Assembly: GCA_934630705.1 (NCBI GenBank)
Contig: CAKTWP010000039.1
Span: 1 to 9,989, forward strand
Length of the DNA: 9,989 nucleotides
Source of the DNA: an uncultured Clostridia bacterium
GTDB taxonomy: Bacteria > Bacillota > Clostridia > Christensenellales > Aristaeellaceae
Direction of reading: 5' to 3'
Shown here one piece after another: positions 1-6,830 of the stretch; within the stretch, counting starts at the first letter, position 1, and the number at the start of each line of letters is the position of its first letter. The notes beneath the pieces are model-generated. The model saw only the letters and a list, made by a program, of their open reading frames with translations, was not told the DNA's origin and made no database searches. The position numbers and the translations under genes are program-made.

Positions 1-727
1 GATCCACGTCCACCACGTCGTGATGCGCGCCGCGGGTGCGCAGGCCGAAGGAGCCGTAGAAGTAGTTGTGCATGTTGTTCACATTGGCGCACACGGTGAT
101 TTCATCCTTTTCGCCGTTGCCGTTCCAATCGCTGTCGCGGATGGCGGTGAGCACCTTCACGAAATCATCCAGGGTCTTGGGGTCCTCCATGCCGATCTTC
201 GCCATGGCCTTCTTGTTCAGCCACAGCTTGGTGGGGGTGCGCATTTCAGCGCCCAGAATCACCTGGGGCAGGCCGTAAATCCCGCCGTCCTCCGCCACAA
301 TGGCGCCGGAGATGGTGGATTCCTGCTGGAACAGCTTCCAGAAGTTGGGGGCATATTCTTCCAGATAGGGACGCAGATCAAGGATCACGCCCTCATCGGC
401 CCACTTGGCCAGATTCGCGTTGGAGGTGCCGCCGCGGAAGATCACGTCGGGCAGCTTATCGCCCGAAGCGATCAGGGCGCTGAGCTGAGCGTCCCAGACG
501 CTGGCGGGAATGCTTTCCCATTGGATTTCCACGCCCGTCATTTCCTGATACTTGATCATCGCGGATACATGGGCATAGCTTCCGTCGGGGTACTGGCTGT
601 GGGTTTTGGCGTAGACAGAGAGGGTCGTCGGCTCCGTCACCAGCGGGAAAGCGGTTTCTGCGCATGCCGTGCTGGCGCACAGGAGGCAAAGGGCGAGAAC
701 CAAGGCAAGGGTGCGAACGTTCTTCAT
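1..727 (-). CDS. Extracellular solute-binding protein of a carbohydrate ABC importer (partial, N-terminal 242 residues)
   Basis: The reading frame starts at ATG 727 behind an AGGAGG ribosome binding site about 7 bases upstream and stays open to the left edge, so the C-terminus is missing. Residues 1-23 form a secretory signal: a short basic start (MKNVR), a Leu/Ala/Cys core and an AxA-type site (A21-C22-A23, then E24). There is no clean lipobox, since the cysteines at 14, 17 and 22 lack the usual L-x-[AG]-C context, so membrane anchoring is uncertain. Motifs typical of family 1 sugar-binding proteins follow: KLPDVIF near 91-97, YGLPQ at 151-155 and NKKAMAKIG near 171-179. At 200-209 there is an EF-hand-like loop (D200, N202, N204, D208, E209), common in the Firmicute LipO/YtcQ-like group. 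The protein would capture a sugar or oligosaccharide outside the cell. No permease genes are visible; they may lie beyond the window. The substrate cannot be told from sequence. Confidence 0.88.
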   Translation of the reverse strand, partial: MKNVRTLALVLALCLLCASTACAETAFPLVTEPTTLSVYAKTHSQYPDGSYAHVSAMIKYQEMTGVEIQWESIPASVWDAQLSALIASGDKLPDVIFRGGTSNANLAKWADEGVILDLRPYLEEYAPNFWKLFQQESTISGAIVAEDGGIYGLPQVILGAEMRTPTKLWLNKKAMAKIGMEDPKTLDDFVKVLTAIRDSDWNGNGEKDEITVCANVNNMHNYFYGSFGLRTRGAHHDVVDVD

Positions 728-810
728 GAGTCATTCCTCCTTTTTCTTCAATATAACGCATAGATCGCCTTTTTGGAATATCCAGCACAGACAAATATTT
801 AATCAGGAAG

Positions 811-839
811 GACATATTGGGCGTTTTTTTACCGTTCAA
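811..839 (-). promoter_or_regulatory. Possible promoter of the solute-binding protein gene
   Basis: On the minus strand TTGAAC (834-839) lies 17 bases from TATGTC (811-816). The -35 matches well and the -10 only weakly. It sits just downstream of the large hairpin at 847-898 and would give a leader of roughly 75 bases before ATG 727. The stretch between the exporter gene and this gene is AT-rich, and this is the best-spaced pair seen in it, but the -10 match is poor. Confidence 0.3.
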
Positions 840-846
840 TCCAAAT

Positions 847-898
847 GCGGCGCACTGAAGAACCGGCGGGTTCCCGCCTGCGTCCTTCGGTGCGCCGC
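847..898 (-). terminator. Large two-part stem-loop after the ABC exporter operon; candidate terminator
   Basis: A 9-base perfect outer inverted repeat (847-855 with 890-898) continues through a further paired segment (856-860 with 885-889, including one G-T pair). It is topped by a 6-bp inner stem, GGCGGG with CCCGCC (865-870 with 873-878). It lies 39 bases past the stop codon of the last exporter gene and before the next promoter, where a terminator is expected. On the minus strand, however, no U-run follows the stem (ATTTGGATTG comes next), so it is not a classical intrinsic terminator. It could instead protect the 3' end of the exporter mRNA, act in Rho-dependent ending, or be a repeated palindromic element. 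Confidence 0.5.
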
Positions 899-936
899 GC
901 TTGCAATCTGGTTTTTTGATTTTTCAAATGAAGCTG

Positions 937-2718
937 TTATACCGCCTGCTCGAACTGGCTGTTGTACAGCTCGGCATAGAAGCCGCCCTTGTTCATCAGT
1001 TCATCGTGGGTGCCGCTTTCGATCACGTCGCCGTCCTTCATCACCAGAATCATATCGGCATTTTTGATGGTGGACAGGCGATGGGCGATGACGAAGCTGG
1101 TGCGTCCCTTGGTCAGCTTGTCCATGGCCCGTTGAATCAGCAGCTCGGTGCGGGTGTCCACGGAGGAGGTGGCCTCGTCCAGAATCAGCATGGGCGCGTT
1201 CTGCAGCATGGCCCGTGCGATGGTCAACAGCTGCTTCTGGCCGGCGGAGATGGACGTGCTGTCCGACAGCACCGTGTCAAACCCGTTGGGCAGCGCATGG
1301 ACGAATTTGTCCAGCCCGCAGGCGCGGCAGACGGTTTCCAGCTGCTCATCGGTGATGCCTTCCATGTTATAGACCAGATTTTCCCGCACCGTGCCCTCGA
1401 ACAGCCATGTGTCCTGCAGCACCATGCCAAACAGGCTGTGCACATCCTCCCGGCGCATGTCGGAGGTCTTTACGCCATCGATGGAGATGCTGCCCGCGTT
1501 GATTTCAAAGAACCGCATCAGCAGGTTCACCATGGTGGTCTTGCCCGCGCCGGTGGGGCCGACGATGGCCACCTTCTGGCCGGGCTGCACAACGGCGGAG
1601 AAATCCTTGATAATCACCTTGTCGGGGGAATCCGGATAGCTGAAGCGCACATGGTCGAACGTCACCTGACCGCGGGTCTGGGCTTCGTGCACAGGCTTGC
1701 CGCTCTCGTCGGACAGCTCCTCACTCTCGAGAAAATCAAAGATGCGATGCGCCGAGGCGGAGGCCGTCTGCATGTTGGTCATGCCCTGCGCGATCTGGGT
1801 CAGCGGGGAGGTGAACAGGCGGACATAGAGGATGAAAGACACGATCACGCCGAACTGGATGGTGCCGTTCAGGGCCAGAATGGAACCCATCACACACACC
1901 GCCACATAGGAAATGTTGCCGATGACGTTCATCAGCGGCTGCATCACGCCGGAGAGGAACTGGGAGCGCCAGTTGGCGTCGTAAACGGCGGCGTTGAGCT
2001 GGTCGAATTTTTCTCCCACTCTGCGTCCCGCGCGGCTGATGCGCACCACCTCGTGGCCGGAGTACATTTCTTCCACATACCCGTTCAGCTCGCCGAGGCT
2101 TTGCTGCCGGGCGGCGAAATACCGCTGGGACTTGGACATAATCAGCACCAGCGCCGCCATACCAAAGAGCGTCACGCACAGGGAGATCAGTGCCAGCCGC
2201 CATTCTGTGGCAAACATCATAATCAGGCAGCCGATGAACTGGGTCGCCGCGCTGATAATGGTGGGCAGGCTGTTGGTCAGGCCCTGCTGCAGGGTGGATA
2301 CGTCGTTGGTGATGCGGCTGAGAATATCGCCCTGAGAGGTGGTGTTGAAATATTTTTGCGGCACGCGGTTGATCTTTTCGGACAGCTCGCCCCGCATTTT
2401 GTAGGACATTTTCAACGTGACCACGGACATGATGTAGTGCTGCGCGAAGCCAAACAGCGCGCTGAGCCCATAGATCACCGCCAGAAAAATGCCGACCTTG
2501 GCAATGGCGTTCAGATCGATACCGGTCATCAGGCCGTCGGACATGATTGTGGCCATATCGCCAATCTTGTTCGGGCCGATGATGGTCATCACGGCGCTGA
2601 GCGCCGCCAGCACCAGCGCGAACACGATAATGCCCATGCTGGCGCGCAGATAGCCGGTCATGCGGGGCAGGGCGGTGCGGATGTCGCCCTTTTCCTGGGG
2701 TTTATTTCTCATCATCAT
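937..2718 (-). CDS. ABC exporter half-transporter, consensus-site subunit (permease fused to ATPase)
   Basis: This 593-residue protein is a full-length half-transporter: six hydrophobic segments in about residues 28-310, then a nucleotide-binding domain. Visible motifs are A-loop Y361, Walker A GPTGAGKT (387-394), Q-loop Q435, signature ISAGQ (490-494), Walker B LILDE with catalytic E515, and H-loop H546. The catalytic Glu and His are intact, but the signature deviates from LSGGQ (Ala for the first Gly). The gene starts 15 bases after the stop of the upstream ABC gene. An AAGGAGG site overlaps the junction and there are three ATG codons in a row; the first is chosen, with spacing of about 9. 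The two proteins should pair as a heterodimeric type IV exporter in the cytoplasmic membrane, like TM287/288, BmrCD or LmrCD. Drugs, lipids or peptides are the usual cargo of such families. The MarR gene in the same operon favours efflux of toxic compounds, but the substrate is not shown. Confidence 0.93.
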   Translation of the reverse strand: MMMRNKPQEKGDIRTALPRMTGYLRASMGIIVFALVLAALSAVMTIIGPNKIGDMATIMSDGLMTGIDLNAIAKVGIFLAVIYGLSALFGFAQHYIMSVVTLKMSYKMRGELSEKINRVPQKYFNTTSQGDILSRITNDVSTLQQGLTNSLPTIISAATQFIGCLIMMFATEWRLALISLCVTLFGMAALVLIMSKSQRYFAARQQSLGELNGYVEEMYSGHEVVRISRAGRRVGEKFDQLNAAVYDANWRSQFLSGVMQPLMNVIGNISYVAVCVMGSILALNGTIQFGVIVSFILYVRLFTSPLTQIAQGMTNMQTASASAHRIFDFLESEELSDESGKPVHEAQTRGQVTFDHVRFSYPDSPDKVIIKDFSAVVQPGQKVAIVGPTGAGKTTMVNLLMRFFEINAGSISIDGVKTSDMRREDVHSLFGMVLQDTWLFEGTVRENLVYNMEGITDEQLETVCRACGLDKFVHALPNGFDTVLSDSTSISAGQKQLLTIARAMLQNAPMLILDEATSSVDTRTELLIQRAMDKLTKGRTSFVIAHRLSTIKNADMILVMKDGDVIESGTHDELMNKGGFYAELYNSQFEQAV

Positions 2719-2733
2719 GATGCTCTCCCTCCT

Positions 2734-4488
2734 TTACGCCAGCTCCGCGGCGCTGAGCTGGGACATGGTGATTTCCCGATAGACCGGGCAATCCTTCATC
2801 AGCTCGTCGTGGGTGCCCATGCCCACCGCCTCGCCGCGATCCAGCACGATGATCTGATCCGCGTGGCGAATGGTGCTGATGCGCTGGGCGACGATGATTT
2901 TTGTGGCGTCGTGCAGCTGCCTGGACAGGCCTTCCCGCAGCTTTGCGTCGGTGCGATAGTCCAGCGCGGAGAAGGAGTCGTCAAAGATCAGGATCTCCGG
3001 CTTACGCGCCAGCGCCCGGGCGATGGACAAGCGCTGCTTCTGGCCGCCGGACACGTTGCGTCCCATCTGGGCGATGTGATGCGCCGTGCCGCCGGGCAGC
3101 TTATCAACAAATTCCTTCGCCTGCGAAAGCTCGATGGCCGCATTCAGATCGTCCGCGTCCTGCTTGGCTTTACTCTCGCCGAAGAACACATTGTCCTTAA
3201 TGGAACCGGAGAACAGCACGGCCTTCTGGGTCACATAGCCCAGCTTATCGTAAAGCGCGTCGAAGGAATAGTCCTTCACGTTCACACCGTCTACCAGCAC
3301 CTCGCCGTCGGTCGCGTCATAGAACCGGGGAATCAGGCTGATGAAGGTGGATTTGCCGCTGCCGGTGGCGCCGATAATAGCCAGCGTCTGCCCCTTCTGC
3401 ACCTTGAAGGAAAGGCCGCTCAGCTCGTCCTCCGAAGCATGCGGATAGCGGAAGGAAACGTTTCTGAACTCCACCGTGCCGGTTTCGGGCGCGGAGACGG
3501 TCTTGCCCTCGGGGATGGAGGCCTTGCGATCCAGCACCTCGTTGATGCGCTCGGCGGAAACCTGCGCCTGAGGCAGCATCATGAAGATCATCACCAGCAT
3601 CATAAACGACATGACGATATAGGTGGCATAGGTGCTGAACACCAGCACATCGCTGAACAGGCTCAGCCGGCCCATGGAATTGGTCAGCGCAATATTGTTA
3701 ATCAGCGCCGCACCCAGCCAGTAAATGACCAGCGCCAGCCCGTTCATGCCCAGCGTCATGGTGGGCTGCACCAGCGAAAACAGCTTCTGGTTCTTCATCT
3801 GTGTTTCCATCATGGCTTTGCTGGGCTCATCGAATTTTTCATTCTGATAGTTCTCGGCGTTGAAGGCATGCACCACGTTGATGCCGGTCAGGTTTTCCCG
3901 GGCCACGCGGTTGATGCTGTCGGTCAGCTTCTGCACGATGCGGAACCGGGGAATGCAGGTAGCCATCACCATAACGATTGTCGCGCAGATGACCAGCACG
4001 AAGCCCGCCGTCACTGCGGACAGCTCCCAGCTCTTGCCCAGAATCTTCATCACGCCCCAGACCGCCATGATGGGCGCTTTGATCATCATCTGCAGGCCCA
4101 TGGCCACAATCATCTGAATCTGGGTGATGTCGTTGGTGGTACGGGTAATCAGGCTGGGCACGGAAAAGTCGGACATTTCCTCCTGCCCGATATCCATCAC
4201 ATGGTGGAACACCTTTTCTCGCACCGCAAAGCTGAACCCGGAGGCGGTTTTTGCGGAAAGATACCCGCAAACCACCGCCAGCAGCGCGCTGACCAGCGTG
4301 CAGCCCAGCATTTTCAGGCCCACGTTCAGAATGTCCCCCGTGGTGCCGGAGGTCTTAATCAGCATGGTCAGCTCGGTCATATAATCGGGCAGCCGCAGAT
4401 CGAAATAGACCTGCCCTACCACAAATACCACGCAGATCAGCGCCATGAGCACTTCTTTCCGGCGCATGTTTTTGAGCAGCTTAATCAT
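2734..4488 (-). CDS. ABC exporter half-transporter, degenerate-site subunit (permease fused to ATPase)
   Basis: This 584-residue partner of the downstream ABC protein has an N-terminal membrane domain (about 12-310) and a C-terminal ATPase domain. Motifs are A-loop Y348, Walker A GATGSGKS (373-380), Q-loop Q421, a canonical signature VSGGQ (479-483), Walker B ILIFDD and D-loop SALD (507-510). Two catalytic residues are replaced: Walker B ends in D504 where Glu is usual, and the H-loop has Q535 in place of His (AQRISTI). The same pair of changes marks the degenerate protomer of heterodimeric exporters such as TM287/288. The ATP site built from this protein's Walker motifs and the partner's ISAGQ should therefore hydrolyse poorly. 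The opposite site, with the partner's E515/H546 and this protein's VSGGQ, should be active. The gene starts at ATG 4488 behind AAAGGAG, 22 bases after the marR stop, so it is co-transcribed. Confidence 0.94.
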   Translation of the reverse strand: MIKLLKNMRRKEVLMALICVVFVVGQVYFDLRLPDYMTELTMLIKTSGTTGDILNVGLKMLGCTLVSALLAVVCGYLSAKTASGFSFAVREKVFHHVMDIGQEEMSDFSVPSLITRTTNDITQIQMIVAMGLQMMIKAPIMAVWGVMKILGKSWELSAVTAGFVLVICATIVMVMATCIPRFRIVQKLTDSINRVARENLTGINVVHAFNAENYQNEKFDEPSKAMMETQMKNQKLFSLVQPTMTLGMNGLALVIYWLGAALINNIALTNSMGRLSLFSDVLVFSTYATYIVMSFMMLVMIFMMLPQAQVSAERINEVLDRKASIPEGKTVSAPETGTVEFRNVSFRYPHASEDELSGLSFKVQKGQTLAIIGATGSGKSTFISLIPRFYDATDGEVLVDGVNVKDYSFDALYDKLGYVTQKAVLFSGSIKDNVFFGESKAKQDADDLNAAIELSQAKEFVDKLPGGTAHHIAQMGRNVSGGQKQRLSIARALARKPEILIFDDSFSALDYRTDAKLREGLSRQLHDATKIIVAQRISTIRHADQIIVLDRGEAVGMGTHDELMKDCPVYREITMSQLSAAELA

Positions 4489-4510
4489 TGTTTCACGCTC
4501 CTTTACCCTT

Positions 4511-4966
4511 TCACAGCCCGTTTTTCCGAATTTCTTCGATGTTATTGTCCAGCAGCGTCATGGCCTTGTGGAGCGCTTCCTTGTCCGCGTCGCTCAGCCC
4601 CATGGTCAGCCGCTCGGAAAAACGCTTTTGCAATGCTCTGCCCTGTTCAACCATGGGCTGCGCCTTTTCCGTGCAGACCAGCAGGGTCTGCCGCCGGTCG
4701 CCCGGCACATTCTGCCGCTCCAGATAACTCTCGCTGACCAGCCGCTCCACATGGATGGAGACAATGCTGGGCTTCATTCCACGATATTGGCAAATGTTCC
4801 GGGCCGTGGCATAGTCGGGGTTATTCGCCGCAAACATCAGGATATCCACCGCCATGGGCGGCAATCCGCTTTCCCTGCACAGCGGCTGGAGCACGGCGTG
4901 ATAGGCCTCGATAAAGCGGTTGGCATTGCTGAAAACCCGGATCGGGGTGATCTCTCCGTCAAGCAT
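4511..4966 (-). CDS. MarR family transcriptional regulator
   Basis: A 151-residue winged-helix protein of normal MarR length. The helix-turn-helix lies at about residues 53-78 (ATARNICQY, then KPSIVSIHVERLV), and the wing at about 82-98 carries the family pattern PGDRRQTLLVCT. The flanking N- and C-terminal helices (5-30 and 103-148) would form the dimer interface. It starts at ATG 4966 with GGAGGG six bases upstream. It is the first gene of a three-gene operon with two ABC exporter subunits. MarR proteins beside efflux genes usually repress their own operon until a small molecule releases them. The large dyad just upstream supports self-repression, but the ligand is unknown. Confidence 0.93.
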   Translation of the reverse strand: MLDGEITPIRVFSNANRFIEAYHAVLQPLCRESGLPPMAVDILMFAANNPDYATARNICQYRGMKPSIVSIHVERLVSESYLERQNVPGDRRQTLLVCTEKAQPMVEQGRALQKRFSERLTMGLSDADKEALHKAMTLLDNNIEEIRKNGL

Positions 4967-4977
4967 GAGCTCCCTCC

Positions 4978-5013
4978 AATTTCAAATAGTTCAATATTGG
5001 AACATTTGAAATT
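4978..5013. promoter_or_regulatory. Probable MarR operator (36-bp imperfect dyad)
   Basis: Ten-base perfect arms, AATTTCAAAT (4978-4987) and ATTTGAAATT (5004-5013), flank a central palindrome CAATATTG (4992-4999) with the same centre. By eye 15 of the 18 half-positions are symmetric. The site overlaps the last half of the -10 box, covers the expected start of transcription near 5004 and reaches the edge of the ribosome binding site. Bound protein would block both polymerase and start. MarR dimers usually bind AT-rich dyads of about 16-20 bp, so the site could hold one dimer on the inner part or more than one on the whole. Confidence 0.75.
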
Positions 5014-5038
5014 ATAACATACGTTTTTGAAATGTCAA
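5011..5038 (-). promoter_or_regulatory. Consensus sigma-A promoter of the marR-ABC-ABC operon
   Basis: Both boxes match the consensus perfectly: TTGACA (5033-5038) and TATAAT (5011-5016), separated by 16 bases and with a TGn extension before the -10. The predicted start is near 5004, giving a leader of about 38 bases. Such a strong promoter fits a gene kept off by a repressor. Confidence 0.9.
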
Positions 5039-5100
5039 CAGCATGATTTGTAAAGGATTTGTGAACGGAGCCGAGTATAAAAGTGTCCTTAATTCCACGC

Positions 5101-5131
5101 AAAAAGGGCCGCCGTTTTTGCGGCAGCCCTT
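5101..5131 (-). terminator. Intrinsic terminator, second of two after the M16 peptidase gene
   Basis: Arms 5104-5114 and 5121-5131 pair over 11 positions with one mismatch around a 6-base loop. On the minus strand the stem ends in CCCTTTTTGCG, giving a short U-run. It stands between the peptidase gene and the marR promoter and insulates the operon. Confidence 0.8.
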
Positions 5132-5186
5132 CTTCATGCTGTTAAAAAGACTGTACCGAAGGAGCATCCTCCGGCTTTTTCATATG

Positions 5187-5222
5187 CAAAAACGCCGTCC
5201 CGCGGGATGGGAAACGGCGTTT
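5187..5222 (-). terminator. Intrinsic terminator, first after the M16 peptidase gene
   Basis: Nine-base arms AAACGCCGT (5190-5198) and ACGGCGTTT (5214-5222) enclose a 15-base loop that itself contains part of the palindrome TCCCGCGGGA (5198-5207). On the minus strand the stem runs into TTTTTGC. A second, competing hairpin (GGGAAAC/GTTTCCC, 5209-5215 with 5219-5225) shares the 5' arm, so the two folds exclude each other. Confidence 0.75.
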
Positions 5223-5248
5223 CCCGGCACAAAGCCGCTCCGGGTGGA

Positions 5249-6493
5249 TTATCGCATGTAAGGCAGATACTTTTCCGCCTTCCGGCCCACCACAGCATAA
5301 GCCCGGGGGCTGGTGAGGATTTGCGCGGCGATGGCGGCCACATCCTCCTTGGTCACCCGCTCAATGGCTGCGATGGTATCCTCCGGCGGGATCACCCGGC
5401 CCAGCAGAATCTGGTTGTGGCCCAGGGTGCTCATGCGGTTATAGGCGCTTTCCAGCCCCAGGATAAAGCTGCCCTTCAGCTGGGACTTGGCCTGAATAAA
5501 TTCCTTGTCCTCCACGCCGCCGGCAAGCAGCTTCTCAATTTCCGCATCGATCTGCGCCAGCACGGTTTGGGTATGCTTGGGCGATGTGGCGGCATAAATG
5601 GTGAATTCGCCGCAATGGGGATAATTGGACGGGCCGGAATAGACGCTGTAGGCCATGCCCATTTCCTCGCGAATGCGCTGAAACAGCCGGGAGGAGCTGC
5701 CGCCGCCGAGAATGTTATTCAGCACCGCCATGGGATACACGGCCTTGCTGCCCATGGGCGTGCCCCGGAAGGAAACGCACAGGTGCACCTGCTCGGTATC
5801 CTTATCCCGGCACAGCTTCCTAGGCTGCGGGATGGCCACCGTTTCCGGAAAGGCCTCCCCCTCCGCGCCGATCCAGCCGCCGAACTTATCTTCCAGCAGC
5901 GTCCGGGCCTGCTCCGGGGTCACATTGCCCGCAATGGCCACCACCGCATTCTTGGGGCCATAATGGCGCCGGCGGAAGGCGCGCAAATCCTCCGGCTGAT
6001 AGGCGGCGATTTTGTCGGCCGGGCCCAGAATGGTCTGCCCCAGTGCCTGCTCGCCAAATACTGCCTCGGCCAGCACGTCAAACACCACGTCCTCCGGCGA
6101 ATCCTCCACCATGGAGATTTCCTCCAGAACCACACCCCGCTCCTTATCCGTTTCCTGGGGATCCAGCAGCGGATTGCACACAATGTCCGCCAGAATATCC
6201 GCGGCCACAGGCAGGTCCTCGTCGATCACCTTGGCGTAATAATTGGTGCACAGCTTGCTGGTGGACGCATTGAGCATGCCGCCAATGGCGTCCATTTCCT
6301 CAGCAATCTGCCGGGCGCTGCGGCGGGGCGTGCCCTTAAAGGCCATATGCTCCATGAAATGGGACAGGCCGTTTTCCGCCGGAGATTCCAGCATGGATCC
6401 CGCCTTCACCCATACGCCGATGGATGCAGACCGCAGATAGGGCATGGGCTCGACCAGCACCGTCAGCCCGTTTGAGAGGGTAAACTTTTCCAT
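5249..6493 (-). CDS. mlpA: M16B family zinc peptidase (insulinase/processing-peptidase-like, MlpA/YmxG type)
   Basis: A 414-residue peptidase. The inverted zinc motif HxxEH is intact as H45-F-M-E48-H49, with the distant metal-ligand Glu most likely E125 in VVLEEI. The second half holds the conserved GGGSSSRLFQRIREE (263-277) and AYSVYS (281-286), which carry the Arg/Tyr residues seen in active M16 enzymes. The protein therefore looks catalytically complete in a single chain, in contrast to M16 pairs with one inactive subunit. There is no signal peptide, so it is probably cytoplasmic. It starts at ATG 6493 behind GAAGGAG. Length, sequence and place downstream of pnp match Bacillus subtilis MlpA (YmxG), although the ylxY deacetylase gene that stands between them there is absent. 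Its natural substrate is not known from sequence; roles in peptide turnover or protease control have been suggested for the Bacillus protein. Confidence 0.92.
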   Translation of the reverse strand: MEKFTLSNGLTVLVEPMPYLRSASIGVWVKAGSMLESPAENGLSHFMEHMAFKGTPRRSARQIAEEMDAIGGMLNASTSKLCTNYYAKVIDEDLPVAADILADIVCNPLLDPQETDKERGVVLEEISMVEDSPEDVVFDVLAEAVFGEQALGQTILGPADKIAAYQPEDLRAFRRRHYGPKNAVVAIAGNVTPEQARTLLEDKFGGWIGAEGEAFPETVAIPQPRKLCRDKDTEQVHLCVSFRGTPMGSKAVYPMAVLNNILGGGSSSRLFQRIREEMGMAYSVYSGPSNYPHCGEFTIYAATSPKHTQTVLAQIDAEIEKLLAGGVEDKEFIQAKSQLKGSFILGLESAYNRMSTLGHNQILLGRVIPPEDTIAAIERVTKEDVAAIAAQILTSPRAYAVVGRKAEKYLPYMR

Positions 6494-6779
6494 GATTTTG
6501 CTCCTTCGATTTTGAACAAAAAGGGAAACCCCGGGTAACGGGCCTGCCGGTACCCGCCGAAAAAATGAACGGCTTCATTTTACGGATTGCAGGCTTTCCG
6601 GCGTCCCCGGGCGCATAAACGGAAAACCTGATGGGAGGAGAAATTTTTTTCGGAGCGCAGTTCCGTCGGATTTTTCATCGAACCGCGAAATCCTTACGGA
6701 TGAAGCTGCATGCTGCCAACAGAAAGACACTTAATCTCCCCGTTCATCGCCCCATGGCATCTTCCCATTTTGATATTTG
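6494..6779. other. Intergenic stretch between pnp terminator and M16 peptidase gene
   Basis: No convincing gene is visible on either strand; the open frames are short and have no family motif. The stretch ends in the GAAGGAG ribosome binding site of the peptidase gene. A possible weak promoter on the minus strand is TTGGCA, 17 bases, TAAGGA (about 6692-6720), which would leave a leader of roughly 190 bases. A peptidase promoter should lie here because the pnp terminator separates the genes. No riboswitch or T-box signature was recognised. Confidence 0.4.
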
Positions 6780-6809
6780 AAGGGGGAAACTATCAAAAGT
6801 TTCCCCCTT
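6780..6809 (-). terminator. Hairpin at the 3' end of pnp; candidate terminator
   Basis: A perfect 11-bp stem (AAGGGGGAAAC, 6780-6790, with 6799-6809) and an 8-base loop lie 22 bases past the pnp stop. On the minus strand it is followed by CAAATATC rather than a U-run, so ending may be partial, or the stem may mainly protect the mRNA 3' end. On the plus strand it is followed by TTGGCTGTGTTTTTA, with the T-run also displaced. Confidence 0.65.
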
Positions 6810-6830
6810 TGGCTGTGTTTTTATAACGGA

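Noticed and set aside
20..763. A 247-codon plus-strand frame at the left end
   Set aside because: The minus strand encodes a clear signal peptide and solute-binding protein motifs here, so the plus frame is a shadow.
456..839. A 127-codon minus-strand frame beginning upstream of the solute-binding protein gene
   Set aside because: It overlaps the solute-binding protein gene in another frame, lacks a good ribosome binding site and has no family features in the overlap.
901..4737. A 1278-codon open frame on the plus strand, rich in His, Gly, Gln and Ala
   Set aside because: It runs antisense across both well-supported ABC genes and most of marR. Its composition is what GC-rich codons give when read on the reverse strand, and it has no recognisable domain and no ribosome binding site of note.
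5158..5181. Weak plus-strand hairpin (GGAG/CTCC) followed by TTTTT
   Set aside because: The stem is short and interrupted, and no plus-strand gene ends there, so a terminator call is not supported.
5043..5261. A 72-codon plus-strand frame between the peptidase gene and the marR promoter
   Set aside because: It spans both terminator hairpins and the end of the peptidase gene, which explains its sequence; it has no domain and no convincing start signal.
5207..6475. A 422-codon open frame on the plus strand
   Set aside because: It is fully antisense to the M16 peptidase, whose HxxEH and SSRLFQ motifs are unambiguous. The composition again shows a reverse-strand shadow.
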